NCBI RefSeq assembly: GCF_045866565.1
Contig: NZ_BAAFZV010000003.1
Span: forward strand, 62,001 to 126,000
DNA from: Cognatilysobacter claricitrinus
GTDB taxonomy: Bacteria; Pseudomonadota; Gammaproteobacteria; Xanthomonadales; Xanthomonadaceae
Direction: 5' to 3'
DNA: 64,000 nucleotides
The notes beneath the pieces are model-generated. The model did not search any database and was not told where the DNA came from. It saw nothing but the letters and a program-made list of their open reading frames with translations. A program made the position numbers and the translations under genes. Shown piece by piece: positions 35,013 to 43,686 of the stretch; the stretch's first letter is position 1, and the number at the start of each line of letters is the position of its first letter.

Positions 35013-36263
35013 CTACAGCAGGTGTCGCAGCGCCGGCAGGTATTTCTCGCTGGAGCCGGTGTTGACCGCGACCACGCGATCGCCCGCCCGCAGCAAGCCG
35101 CGATCGAGCAGCTGCGGCAGTGCGGCGAGGCAGGCCGCGCCTTCCGGGCTGATCCAGTCGTGCGTGCGTCGCCATGTCGTCGACAACTCGTTCGCGATGT
35201 CGTCCTCGTCGACCGCCACTGCGGCGCCGCGGCTCGCACGGATGATCTGAAGCACGCGGAAGTGGCCGACGCCGCCCGGCACGTTGAGGCCGGTCGCCAG
35301 CGTGTGGCCGGCGTCGACGGCGGTGGTGTCGTCGGCGCCGGAATCGAATGCGCGCACCAGCGGCGCGGTAGCGGCGCTCTGTACGCACAGCATGCGTGGG
35401 CGCCGCGAGTCGATGAGCCCGAGCGCTTCGAGTTCGTCCCATGCCTTCCACATGCCGAGCACGCCGGTGCCGCCGCCAGTGGGGTAGATCACCGCATCGG
35501 GCAACGACCAACGCGTTTCGCCGGGCGGAGGCTCCGCGAGCTCGAGCCCCAGCGACTTCTTGCCTTCGATTCGCCAGCCCGGTTCCTGGAAGGTCGCCAC
35601 TGAAAACCAGCCGCGCGGAATGTAGTGATCGCGGAGGAACGCGCCGGCTTCGCGAATGGTCGGCCCGACCAGTTCGAGCGTGACGCGACCGGGCCAGCGA
35701 CGCGCGGCCGCGGCGACGCTGCCGAGGATCGGCATCGGCGTGTCGTCCGGCATCGCCACCACCACCGACAACCCGCCGGCAAGCGCATAACGCACCAGCG
35801 AGTCACCGGCATTGCCCTGCGTGGGCACCGCGAGTTTCGACAGCCCGAGTCGTCGCGCCTGCGCGGTGACCATCGCCATGCCGCGGTCCTTGAAGCTCTG
35901 CGTGGGGTTCGCACCGAAACCCGCATGCGCCTTGCCCTCGTCCTTGAGCTGCAGCTGCAGGCCGGCTTTCGAGGCGACGGGATGCGACGAATAGTCGAGC
36001 AGCGGCGTCGCGCCTTCGCCGAGCGGCACCAGGTGCGCGGCATCGGCCGGGTCGTTCGCGTCCAGCGCCATCAGCGCGCCGAAGCGCCACATGTCGCGAC
36101 GCTGCGGGCGATACCACGCGGCGTGCGGTTGCTCGGCGGCGAGGCGTTCGAGGTCGAGCACCATCTCGACCGGCCGGCCATCCACCGGATCGAGGTTCAT
36201 CGGCACGTCGGCGGAATATTCGACGCCGGACGCGATGCCGCGGACGCAACGCACGTAGCCCAT
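35013..36263 (-). CDS. Threonine-synthase-like PLP enzyme (fold type II)
   Basis: 416-residue PLP-dependent enzyme related to threonine synthase, which converts O-phosphohomoserine to threonine. The PLP Lys is in 'NPTQSFKDRGMAM', the phosphate-binding loop is 'YPTGGGTGVLGM', and 'PTQGNAGDSLVRYALA' is the substrate loop. Most bacterial thrC-like members of this subgroup start with a small Cys-rich zinc motif; here the corresponding region ('MGYVRCVRGIASGVEY') keeps one Cys. The gene is not near other threonine genes, so the exact substrate (threonine, cysteate or another amino acid) is open. Confidence 0.82.
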   Translation of the reverse strand: MGYVRCVRGIASGVEYSADVPMNLDPVDGRPVEMVLDLERLAAEQPHAAWYRPQRRDMWRFGALMALDANDPADAAHLVPLGEGATPLLDYSSHPVASKAGLQLQLKDEGKAHAGFGANPTQSFKDRGMAMVTAQARRLGLSKLAVPTQGNAGDSLVRYALAGGLSVVVAMPDDTPMPILGSVAAAARRWPGRVTLELVGPTIREAGAFLRDHYIPRGWFSVATFQEPGWRIEGKKSLGLELAEPPPGETRWSLPDAVIYPTGGGTGVLGMWKAWDELEALGLIDSRRPRMLCVQSAATAPLVRAFDSGADDTTAVDAGHTLATGLNVPGGVGHFRVLQIIRASRGAAVAVDEDDIANELSTTWRRTHDWISPEGAACLAALPQLLDRGLLRAGDRVVAVNTGSSEKYLPALRHLL

Positions 36264-36344
36264 GGGCGGACGCTCGAAAGACGATGCGTCCGTATCGCAG
36301 GCCCGCGCGCGGATTTCAACCGCGCGCGGTTCTTTCGATATGCC

Positions 36345-37574
36345 TCAGGTCGCGGCGGCCAGCTCGCCGCTCGTTTCCGGTGCTTCGGCCAGCCGGCGGA
36401 GCTTCGGCGCCACCACCGGCACCGTCAGCATCGTGCTGCCGATCGCCATCAGCAGCAGCGCGGTGAACGTCGCCGGCGTGATCAGCTGTTTGTCGAGCAG
36501 CACGTTGACGAAGATGATCATGATCAGCGCCTTGGTCTGCAGCAGCCAGCCGATCATCGACGCTTCGCCGCGCTTCCAGCCGAGCACGCGCCCGGCGAGG
36601 TGCACGCCGGCCAGCTTGCCGGTCACCGACGCGACGAGCAGTGCACCGGCGGCGAGGAACACCGTCGAACCGCCGAGCGACCACGCGGTCTTCAGGCCGG
36701 TGCTTAGGAAGAACACCGGCATCATCACCATCAGCACGTGGTGGCGCAGCTGGTCCATTTCCCTCTGGTCGAACCAGTCGGCGTCCATCACCACGCCGGC
36801 GAGGAACGCGCCGACCATGAAGTGCAGGCCCGACCAGTCGGCGCCGAACGCGCATAGCGCGAGCCAGATCAACGCGACGAACCAGCGGTCGCGCGCCGGC
36901 AGCTTCGGCATCAGTCGCCGATACAGAACGACGGCCACGGCGAACGCGACGAGGAACGCGACTTGGCGGCCGATGCGCTCCCAGTCCATCAGCACGACGG
37001 CGAGCACGCCCCAGATCGCCACGTCGTCGAGGCTGGCGTAGCGCAGGATGCGCTGGCCCATCGGCGATCGAAGGATTTCGAGCTTCTCCATCAGCAGGAT
37101 CAGGATCGGCAACGCGGTGACCGCGCAGGCCATGCCGATGCCGACGACGAACTGCCACGACTGGCCCTTCTCGCCGATCCAGCCCGGAAACGCGAGCATG
37201 CCGATCGCGACCGCCGAGCCGAACAGCATCGGCACGCTGAGCGCGAGGCCGGCGGTGATCGAACTCTCGCGTCGCTTCGCCCATGCCTTGCGCAGGTCGA
37301 GCTCGATGCCGGCGATCATCACGAACAGCATCACCGCCCACCACGCCAGGCCGCTCAGCGACTTCACGACGTCGGCGGTGAATACGAAGCTGTAGTACTC
37401 CGGGTAGGCCTTACCGAGAATGCCGGGGCCGAGCAGGATGCCGGTGACGATCTGCACCACCACCAGTGGCGCGAAGTAGTCGGTGCGGCCGAGCCGCCAT
37501 AGCAGGTAGGGAACCGCGAAGATGATCGCCATCGCGATCAGGAAGACTTCGGTGGTGCTCATCGCGTGCGGCAT
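36345..37574 (-). CDS. Cation:proton antiporter, CPA2 family
   Basis: Inner-membrane antiporter of 409 residues with about 12 hydrophobic helices. The family's ion-site region is visible ('CAVTALPILILLM' and 'YASLDDVAIWGVLAVVLMD'), as is 'LHFMVGAFLAGVVMDADWF'. There is no cytoplasmic TrkA-N domain after the membrane part, so this is the short form. ATG at 37574 chosen (GGGA 7 bases upstream); the next ATG is 12 bases on. The ion specificity (Na+ or K+) is unknown. Confidence 0.88.
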   Translation of the reverse strand: MPHAMSTTEVFLIAMAIIFAVPYLLWRLGRTDYFAPLVVVQIVTGILLGPGILGKAYPEYYSFVFTADVVKSLSGLAWWAVMLFVMIAGIELDLRKAWAKRRESSITAGLALSVPMLFGSAVAIGMLAFPGWIGEKGQSWQFVVGIGMACAVTALPILILLMEKLEILRSPMGQRILRYASLDDVAIWGVLAVVLMDWERIGRQVAFLVAFAVAVVLYRRLMPKLPARDRWFVALIWLALCAFGADWSGLHFMVGAFLAGVVMDADWFDQREMDQLRHHVLMVMMPVFFLSTGLKTAWSLGGSTVFLAAGALLVASVTGKLAGVHLAGRVLGWKRGEASMIGWLLQTKALIMIIFVNVLLDKQLITPATFTALLLMAIGSTMLTVPVVAPKLRRLAEAPETSGELAAAT

Positions 37575-37639
37575 GCGGCGTCCCGGCCTTGAGGAAGCGC
37601 CGATGATGCCAGCCCCGCAAGGCGACGCGACGACGTTCG

Positions 37640-38026
37640 TCAGATCACCGCGGCGCCGCGTTCGATCAACAGCTCGCGCAGCAACGAACGATGACAGCGG
37701 GACTCGTCCTCGCAGTAGCAAACCACCGAAAAATCCGCGCCGTGCGACAACGCGGCCAGCGTATCGAGCACGTGGCGCGCCTCGCCTTTCGACATCTCGC
37801 TGCGGTAGCGCCGGGCGAACGCCGCCCAGTCGCGCGGCGTGGTCGCGGCGAAGGCGAGCGCGACGGTGTCGGCCTGCGGCGCGAGCGTTGGCAGCCAGAC
37901 GTCGTAGAAGTCGCGCGATGCGAACTCGTCCTTGCGCACCCCACGTGGCGGGCGTCGCACGGTGCCAAGCCGCGTGCCTTCGTTGGGCAGGCGCGGCGAA
38001 CCCAGGCGGACGATGCGGATGGCCAT
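37640..38026 (-). CDS. DUF488 family protein
   Basis: 128-residue cytoplasmic protein of the DUF488 family. Landmarks are 'IRIVRLGSPRLPNEGTRLG', 'EFASRDFYDVWLPTLAP' and the Cys/His-containing 'VCYCEDESRCHRSLLREL', which may bind a metal. GGAG lies 6 bases before the ATG at 38026. Upstream of the antiporter on the same strand with a gap of about 65 bases; the family's function is not known. Confidence 0.88.
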   Translation of the reverse strand: MAIRIVRLGSPRLPNEGTRLGTVRRPPRGVRKDEFASRDFYDVWLPTLAPQADTVALAFAATTPRDWAAFARRYRSEMSKGEARHVLDTLAALSHGADFSVVCYCEDESRCHRSLLRELLIERGAAVI

Positions 38027-38091
38027 GGCGCACTCCGGAAAAGCGACGTCGCGATGCTCGCGCGCCGCGTCCCGGAGGCGCAAGCGATGGA

Positions 38092-38316
38092 TCAGGCGGC
38101 GCGACGCAGCGCGGGTGCCGGGCGCGGGGTGCGACGGCGTTCGATGCCGACGTAGGTGCGGCTGATGACGGTCGGCAGGCGGAACACACGCGCGCGGCGG
38201 CGCATGCGCGCGTCGTCGTCGAGGTGTTCGCGATGCAACGCATCGGCGGTGAGGAAGGACAGGGCGAGCACCAGAGCGATCGTCAGCACGGTGCCGATAA
38301 GCATGAAGGCGGACAT
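38092..38316 (-). CDS. Small single-span membrane protein
   Basis: 74-residue protein: one hydrophobic helix at the N-terminus ('FMLIGTVLTIALVLALSFL'), then a charged cytoplasmic tail with an Arg-rich end. The ATG at 38316 is the first that starts the helix; the upstream open frame is Arg-rich and unconvincing. Function unknown. Confidence 0.5.
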   Translation of the reverse strand: MSAFMLIGTVLTIALVLALSFLTADALHREHLDDDARMRRRARVFRLPTVISRTYVGIERRRTPRPAPALRRAA

Positions 38317-38552
38317 GGCGATGGAACGGATGCGTGCCGGGGCGGCACTCCTATTCCGATGCGCGCGGGACACCAAAAGTTGCATCGAAATGCGCCACTA
38401 GGTCGTCAGTCATGCAAGCGGCGGGATGGCCCGCAGACGCATGGCGCGCGCGTCCATTCGGCCGCCCGGCACGCGCGGTCCGCGCATCGACGGCATCGAC
38501 ATGCGTCGAGGCCCCGTCGGGAACCGCGACCGGCCTTCATGTCCAAGCGACG

Positions 38553-38572
38553 CTAGTGCGATCTACTAGTGC
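38553..38572. repeat. Two direct CTAGTGC repeats before a small gene
   Basis: CTAGTGC occurs at 38553-38559 and 38566-38572, 13 bases apart, ending one base before the ATG of the next small gene. In this GC-rich region it stands out and could be an operator. Confidence 0.35.
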
Positions 38573-38573
38573 C

Positions 38574-38726
38574 ATGAGTCCTCGCTACATCGCCGCCCGC
38601 CGCCCCGACGGCAGCCCCTCGCGACACCTGACCCGACGCCAGCTCGGGCGCATGCGCACCCGCTTCCAGCGGCTCGTGCTGTTGATGGCGACGACCCTGC
38701 TCACCGCGGCCTGCGTGATCCGCTGA
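38574..38726 (+). CDS. Very small protein, possibly a mini-lipoprotein
   Basis: 50-residue frame with a basic N-terminal half and one hydrophobic stretch ending in LTAACVIR. If the internal ATG at 38652 is used, the product is a 24-residue lipoprotein signal peptide with lipobox LTAAC and only four mature residues. Strong G/C third positions support coding, but there is no clear ribosome site and I recognise no family. Confidence 0.4.
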   Translation: MSPRYIAARRPDGSPSRHLTRRQLGRMRTRFQRLVLLMATTLLTAACVIR

Positions 38727-38786
38727 CCCCGCACGTACGCCTGCGGAGCGACTAGCATCGGCCGATCGTCCCGCCGGTGCTCCGTG

Positions 38787-40421
38787 ATGTCGACGCCCGC
38801 TTTCGAAACGCACGAGGTCGCCAACCAGCCGCCGGAGTTCGCGCCACGCGACCTGTGGCGCGACGATGTCGCATTGCGCGATGCGATGCACCGCGAAGGC
38901 GGTGCCGCATTCGAGACCAACGTCGCCACGTACGGCGCGCTCGCCGGCGACGCGCTGTACGCGCTTGGATTCGACGCCAACCGCGATCGGCCGCGCCTGC
39001 GCACCCATGACGCGCGCGGCGTGCGAATCGATCGCGTCGAATTCCATCCCGCCTACCACGCGCTGATGGACGCGGCGATCGGTCACGGCGTCGCCGGGCT
39101 GTCGTGGCACGCCGCGCGTCCCGGCGCGCATGTCGCGCGTGCCGCGTTGAGCTACCTGCACCACCAGGCCGACGCCGGCACCAGCTGTCCGCTGACGATG
39201 ACGCACGCAGCGGTGCCCGTACTACGTCGCGAGACGGAGCTGCGCGACTGGGCCGACAAGGCCGCCGCGCCGCACTATGACCGGCGCGAGGTGCCGATCG
39301 CCGAGAAGCGCGGCGTCACCCTGGGCATGGGCATGACGGAGAAGCAGGGCGGCAGCGACGTGCGCAGCAACGCGACGGTCGCCACGCCGCAGGCCGATGG
39401 CCGCTATGCGCTGGTGGGGCACAAGTGGTTCTTCTCCGCGCCGATGTCCGACGGTTTCCTCGTGCTCGCGCAGGCGCCGGGCGGACTCAGCTGTTTCCTG
39501 ATGCCGCGCCTGCTCGACGACGGCGCGAAGAACGCGTTCCGGTTGATGCGTCTGAAGGACAAGCTCGGCGACTGGAGCAATGCGTCGTCGGAAGTCGAAT
39601 TCACCGGGGCGCAGGCGTGGCGCGTGGGTGTGGAAGGTCGCGGCGTGACGACCATCCTCGAGATGGTGATGCTGACGCGTCTCGACTGCATGCTCGGTGC
39701 GTCGGCGGAGATGCGCATGGCACTCGCGCAGGCGATGCATCACGCGCGACACCGCATCGCGTTCGGTGCGCGGCTGCTCGAGCAACCGTTGATGCGCAAC
39801 GTGCTGGCCGACCTTGCGCTGGAAGTCGAAGCGGCGGTGGCGCTGTCGATGCGCGTCGCACGTGCGGTCGATGGCGCGCCGCACGACGCCAGCGAAGCCG
39901 CGTTCGCCCGCATCGCCACGGCGATCGGCAAGTTCTGGCTGTGCAAGCGCGCGCCGGTTGCGGTGAACGAGGCGCAGGAGTGCCTGGGCGGCGCCGGCTA
40001 CGTCGAGGAGTCGATCCTGCCGCGCCTGTACCGCCAGGCGCCGCTCAATTCGATCTGGGAAGGCAGCGGCAACATCCAGTGCCTCGACGTGCTGCGCGCA
40101 CTGTCGCGCGAGCCGGCCGCGCGCGATGCGCTGTTCGCCGAACTCGATGCGGCGCGCGGCATCGATGACGCCTACGACGCCGCGATCGACGCGCTGCGGC
40201 GATCACTCGAACGCGGCCTGCCAGCCGAATCGCAGGCGCGCCGGCTGGTCGAGTCGCTCGCATTGGTGCTGCAGGCCGGCGTGCTGCTGCGCGCGGCGTC
40301 GCCGGTCGCGTCGGCGTTCGTGGCGACGCGCATCGCCGAGACCCATCGCCTCGCGTTCGGCACGCTCGACGATGCGCGCATCGATGTCGGCGTCGTCATC
40401 GATCGCGTGCTGCCTGCCTAG
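38787..40421 (+). CDS. Acyl-CoA dehydrogenase family protein, AidB-like
   Basis: 544-residue flavoprotein resembling AidB, the alkylation-response acyl-CoA dehydrogenase that binds DNA in E. coli. The FAD-binding 'MGMTEKQGGSDVRSNATV' and 'LVGHKWFFSAPMSDGFLVLAQ' blocks are typical, as are 'LTRLDCMLGASAEMRMALAQ' and 'LGGAGYVEESILPRLYRQAP'. The size matches AidB (about 541). The GTG at 38784 directly precedes the ATG used. It is not beside the Ada-like gene, so Ada-type control is only a possibility. Its stop overlaps the next gene tail-to-tail by 4 bases. Confidence 0.88.
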   Translation: MSTPAFETHEVANQPPEFAPRDLWRDDVALRDAMHREGGAAFETNVATYGALAGDALYALGFDANRDRPRLRTHDARGVRIDRVEFHPAYHALMDAAIGHGVAGLSWHAARPGAHVARAALSYLHHQADAGTSCPLTMTHAAVPVLRRETELRDWADKAAAPHYDRREVPIAEKRGVTLGMGMTEKQGGSDVRSNATVATPQADGRYALVGHKWFFSAPMSDGFLVLAQAPGGLSCFLMPRLLDDGAKNAFRLMRLKDKLGDWSNASSEVEFTGAQAWRVGVEGRGVTTILEMVMLTRLDCMLGASAEMRMALAQAMHHARHRIAFGARLLEQPLMRNVLADLALEVEAAVALSMRVARAVDGAPHDASEAAFARIATAIGKFWLCKRAPVAVNEAQECLGGAGYVEESILPRLYRQAPLNSIWEGSGNIQCLDVLRALSREPAARDALFAELDAARGIDDAYDAAIDALRRSLERGLPAESQARRLVESLALVLQAGVLLRAASPVASAFVATRIAETHRLAFGTLDDARIDVGVVIDRVLPA

Positions 40422-40861
40422 CTGCTGCGCGGCGCCCACGCCATCAGCACCGCGCCGCCGGCGATCATCGCGATCGCCAGCCATTCGCGCAGCGACGGTC
40501 GCTCGCCCAGCGCGACCGTCGCGAAGATCGCGACCAGCACCACGCTCAGCTTGTCGACCGGCGCCACCTGCGATGCGTGGCCGAGCTGCAACGCGCGGAA
40601 GTAGCAGACCCACGACGCGCCCGTCGCCAGCGCGGACAGCGCGAGGAACAGCAGCGTGCGCGGGGGCAGCGCACGCGGGTCGCTCCACTTGCCGGTGAAC
40701 GCGACGAACATCGCGAGCACCGCAACGATGACGAACGTGCGCAGCAGCGTCGCGAAATCCGAGTCGACGCCGTGCAGGCCGATCTTCGCGAAGATCGCGG
40801 TGAGCGCGGCGAACGTGGCCGAGAGCAGGGCCCAGACGAGCCATCCGGTGGTGGTGGGCAT
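40418..40861 (-). CDS. Half-size EamA-family membrane protein
   Basis: 147-residue membrane protein with about five helices and one EamA repeat ('FAALTAIFAKIGLHGVDSD', 'SWVCYFRALQLGHASQVAP'). Full DMT transporters have two such repeats and about 300 residues, so this one probably functions as a dimer. GGAG lies 7-8 bases before the ATG at 40861. Downstream of the CDF transporter gene on the same strand (29 bases), possibly co-transcribed. Confidence 0.85.
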   Translation of the reverse strand: MPTTTGWLVWALLSATFAALTAIFAKIGLHGVDSDFATLLRTFVIVAVLAMFVAFTGKWSDPRALPPRTLLFLALSALATGASWVCYFRALQLGHASQVAPVDKLSVVLVAIFATVALGERPSLREWLAIAMIAGGAVLMAWAPRSS

Positions 40862-40890
40862 GTGCTGGCTCCGTGGCGGATGGACGCAGC

Positions 40891-41883
40891 CTAGCCGTGC
40901 GAGGCGTCGACGGGCGTGTCGATGCCGCTGGCGGTCGTCGGATGGCCGCTGCGCAACCGCGACAGGCGGTGGCGCCACGTTTCGGCGGTCTGCGGCTTGA
41001 CGAACAGCATCACCACCTCCGGATGCGCGGCCTGCACGCCCGATTCGATGCGGCGGATGCACTGTTCGATGCGTGGGGTGTCGAGGTGGTCGTGGAAGTC
41101 CGCGCTGAGCGCGGCGACCACGGTGTCCGGGCCGAACTGCTGGGTGATCACGCCGTTCGCGCAGCGTACGTCGGGGTCTAGCGATGCGATGCGCAGGATG
41201 TCCTCGCGCACCGCACGCCCCGCGCTCTCGCCCACCAGCAGCGCCTTGGTCTCGCGCGCAAGCAGGGCCGCGGTGACGGCGAGGATCAGGCCGATCACGA
41301 TCGACGCGGCGCCATCGAAGCGTGGGTCGCCGGTCGCCTGCGCGAGCGCGATGCCGGCCAGGGCGACGACCAGGCCCGCGAGCGCGGCGGTGTCTTCGAA
41401 CAGCACGGTGAACGTGGTTGGATCCTTGCTCTGGCGGAACGCCTGGAACCAGCCGAGCGCGCCCTTGTCGCGGCGGAACTGGCGGATCGCGACCACCCAC
41501 GAATAGCTTTCGAACAGCATCGACGCGGCGAGCACCGCGTAGTTCACGAGCGGCCGCACCATCGGCGCCGGATGCCGCAGATGGCGCACGCCTTCGTAGA
41601 ACGAGACGCCCGCGCCGAGTGCGAACACCAGCAGCGCCACGATGAAGGCCCAGAAGTACAACTCGCGGCCGTGGCCGAACGGATGCGCTTCATCCGGCGC
41701 GCGGTTCGCGCGGCGCATGCCGTACAGCATCAGCACTTCGTTGGCGCAATCGACCAGCGAATGCACGCCTTCGCTGAGCATCGCCGAACTGCCGGTCACG
41801 GCAGCGGCGACGAACTTGGTGACCGCCACCGCGACGTTGCCCAGCAACGCGGCGATGACGACCCTGTGGCCGGAAGACGCCAT
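40891..41883 (-). CDS. Cation diffusion facilitator transporter (ZnT9-like subgroup)
   Basis: 330-residue inner-membrane divalent-cation exporter. First family block 'SAMLSEGVHSLVDCANEVL' (CDF metal-site helix; the second acidic residue is present), followed by 'AHPFGHGRELYFWAFIVALL' characteristic of the ZnT9/FieF-related subgroup, then about six helices in total and a C-terminal soluble domain (about 225-300, 'VVAALSADFHDHLDTPRIEQ'). Metal specificity is unknown. Adjacent to the EamA half-protein. Confidence 0.88.
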   Translation of the reverse strand: MASSGHRVVIAALLGNVAVAVTKFVAAAVTGSSAMLSEGVHSLVDCANEVLMLYGMRRANRAPDEAHPFGHGRELYFWAFIVALLVFALGAGVSFYEGVRHLRHPAPMVRPLVNYAVLAASMLFESYSWVVAIRQFRRDKGALGWFQAFRQSKDPTTFTVLFEDTAALAGLVVALAGIALAQATGDPRFDGAASIVIGLILAVTAALLARETKALLVGESAGRAVREDILRIASLDPDVRCANGVITQQFGPDTVVAALSADFHDHLDTPRIEQCIRRIESGVQAAHPEVVMLFVKPQTAETWRHRLSRLRSGHPTTASGIDTPVDASHG

Positions 41884-42067
41884 CGCACCATCGCGGAATC
41901 GGGGCGGCCGATGCTCGGCTGCATGGCGTGAACCGGTTGTCGTCCCGCAGGTTTCGCGCGACGGTCAGCGCGCGGCCAGCTTCGCGCCTGTTCATCGGCG
42001 GCGTCCTCACGCATGCGGCGACAGGCTGTCATGCCGGTCGCATCCGCGGCCGAATCGAGGAGAGGCC

Positions 42068-42271
42068 ATGACCACGTCGAAGAAGCCCGCGTCCGAGAAC
42101 CCGAACATGATCCGCGCCGCCAACCAGGGCGAGATCGACACGCAGACACAGGACGACGCGCAGCTCGCGCCGAAGGGCAACAACGCCGACCAGTCGGAAG
42201 GCGCGAAGACCGAAGGCCAGTCGACGGCGATGCACGGGCAGGGCGCCGGCTTCAATCGCAACATGCATTGA
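42068..42271 (+). CDS. Small hydrophilic protein
   Basis: 67-residue polar protein rich in Gln, Asn, Lys and Thr ('TTSKKPASENPNMIRAANQ', 'STAMHGQGAGFNRNMH' at the end). GAGGAGAG just before the ATG gives a good initiation site. No hydrophobic segment or domain. Similar small hydrophilins occur in this order without known function. A hairpin follows the stop. Confidence 0.6.
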   Translation: MTTSKKPASENPNMIRAANQGEIDTQTQDDAQLAPKGNNADQSEGAKTEGQSTAMHGQGAGFNRNMH

Positions 42272-42281
42272 CGGCGATGCG

Positions 42282-42310
42282 CGCGCCGATCTCATTCGAC
42301 GATCGGCGCG
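42282..42310 (+). terminator. Candidate terminator after the small hydrophilic gene
   Basis: Perfect 10-bp stem cgcgccgatc / gatcggcgcg with a 9-base loop, 11 bases after the stop. No T-run follows. Confidence 0.45.
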
Positions 42311-42413
42311 TGCATGCACTCGATGAACGGTGCGGTGCGCAGACGACACCGTCGCGATGCGTGCGTAACGCGCAGGGTGCGAGGGTCGGGACGTCCATGA
42401 CGGAGGCGGCGCA

Positions 42414-42845
42414 ATGAGCACGACCGGCAACGAAAGTCATTCCAATCCGATCTCGCGGGTGTTCTCGCGGATCTTCCACCGCGACGACGCGCCGAAAGCT
42501 ACGTCGCCCTCGGTGACCACAACCCCTCCGACGGCTGCGACGAACGAGCCACAACAGATCACGCCCCGCGTCGTGCCGCCTGCGCCCGCGCTGCAGGCAT
42601 CGAACGCGCAGCCGGCGCAGACGCCGGCGACATCTCCCGCCGCCGTCGCACCCACGCCGACCGCGACGCAGCGCACGTACACCGTGCAACAGGGCGATTC
42701 GCTGTCGAAGATCGCCAAGCATGTCTACGGCGACGCCGAACGCTGGCACCTGATCTTCGACGCGAACCGGGAGCGCATCAGCGACCCGGATCGCATCTAT
42801 CCGGGACAGGTCCTGATGCTGCCGGATCCGCCGTCGCTGCATTGA
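42414..42845 (+). CDS. LysM domain protein
   Basis: 143-residue protein. After a polar start ('FSRIFHRDDAPKA') comes a long Pro/Ala/Thr-rich linker (about 30-85), then one LysM domain at residues about 88-138 ('TYTVQQGDSLSKIAKHVYGD', 'RIYPGQVLMLP'). LysM binds glycan. There is no signal peptide, so it would act in the cytoplasm or use another export route; a BON-LysM (LysM C-terminal) type role is possible. GGAGG lies a few bases before the ATG. Confidence 0.82.
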   Translation: MSTTGNESHSNPISRVFSRIFHRDDAPKATSPSVTTTPPTAATNEPQQITPRVVPPAPALQASNAQPAQTPATSPAAVAPTPTATQRTYTVQQGDSLSKIAKHVYGDAERWHLIFDANRERISDPDRIYPGQVLMLPDPPSLH

Positions 42846-42872
42846 GTCGACGCGACGCCCTGCGTATCGAAC

Positions 42873-42898
42873 GAAGCCGGGTGCATGCCCGGCTTCGT
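42873..42898 (+). terminator. Terminator after the LysM gene
   Basis: Hairpin gaagccggg-tgcatg-cccggcttc about 28 bases past the LysM stop. Confidence 0.65.
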
Positions 42899-42996
42899 CG
42901 CATGTGCGCGTCGCTCGCCACCGCTGCTAGCATCCCCGCGCCGGCCGGGGAGCCGGTGCAATGGCCGCGTGGCGGCCCAACCCAGGGGATGAATCA

Positions 42997-43524
42997 ATGA
43001 AGACCGGATTCGCGGCCGCGACCGCTGCGCTGCTGCTCGTTGCAGGCGCCGCGCAGGCGAAGGGCGCCATCACCAAGACCGACACGGCCATGTACGAAGG
43101 CCAGGCGCCGCAGGCCGCCGCTAAGGCGCTGCTCGACGCTGCGATGGTGCAGACCGAAGGCGGCAGCTGGGAGCGCATCGGCGTCGGCCGCGTGCTGTAC
43201 CTCGGCGGCAGGAAGAGCGATGCGCAGGCGATCTTCGACCAGGTCCTGGCGGGCAAGCACGACGCCGGCGACGTCTACCGCATCGCGCGCGTGTACGCCG
43301 AGGCGCACGACTGGGCCAAGGCCAAGCCGATGTTCGACCAGTTCCTCGCGATGGGCGACTTCGACGAGAAGGAGCTGTCGGAAATCGGCGCGTACTACCT
43401 GCTCAACGGCGATCGCGCCACCGCCGAGAACTACTTCCGCCAGGCGATCGCGCGCGACCCGAAGAGCACGTGGGCGTCGATGCGCATGGCCGGCGCGTAC
43501 ATGGGCGTCGAACCGCAGCCGTAA
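42997..43524 (+). CDS. Secreted TPR-like protein
   Basis: 175-residue predicted periplasmic protein. Signal peptide to 'AGAAQA', then helical repeats resembling TPRs ('GVGRVLYLGGRKSDAQAIFD', 'AKAKPMFDQFLAMGDFDE', 'GDRATAENYFRQAIARDP'). Such domains mediate protein contacts. Flanked by terminators on both sides, so an independent unit. Partner unknown. Confidence 0.78.
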   Translation: MKTGFAAATAALLLVAGAAQAKGAITKTDTAMYEGQAPQAAAKALLDAAMVQTEGGSWERIGVGRVLYLGGRKSDAQAIFDQVLAGKHDAGDVYRIARVYAEAHDWAKAKPMFDQFLAMGDFDEKELSEIGAYYLLNGDRATAENYFRQAIARDPKSTWASMRMAGAYMGVEPQP

Positions 43525-43542
43525 GCGGCCTCGATGCGCTGG

Positions 43543-43569
43543 AAAGGCCGGCCACGCGCTGGCCTTTTT
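43543..43569 (+). terminator. Rho-independent terminator after the TPR gene
   Basis: aaaggcc..gcgctggcctttttt: stem with a T-run on the descending side, about 20 bases after the stop. Confidence 0.8.
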
Positions 43570-43686
43570 TGTTGACGCGTCGATGCTGAACGCGACAGGG
43601 CGCGACGCGGCGATGCGTCAAGAAGCGCCGCGTGGCGCCGATAGACGATCCGAGTCGCCGGGCCCGGCGATCCAACGGATCCCCGC

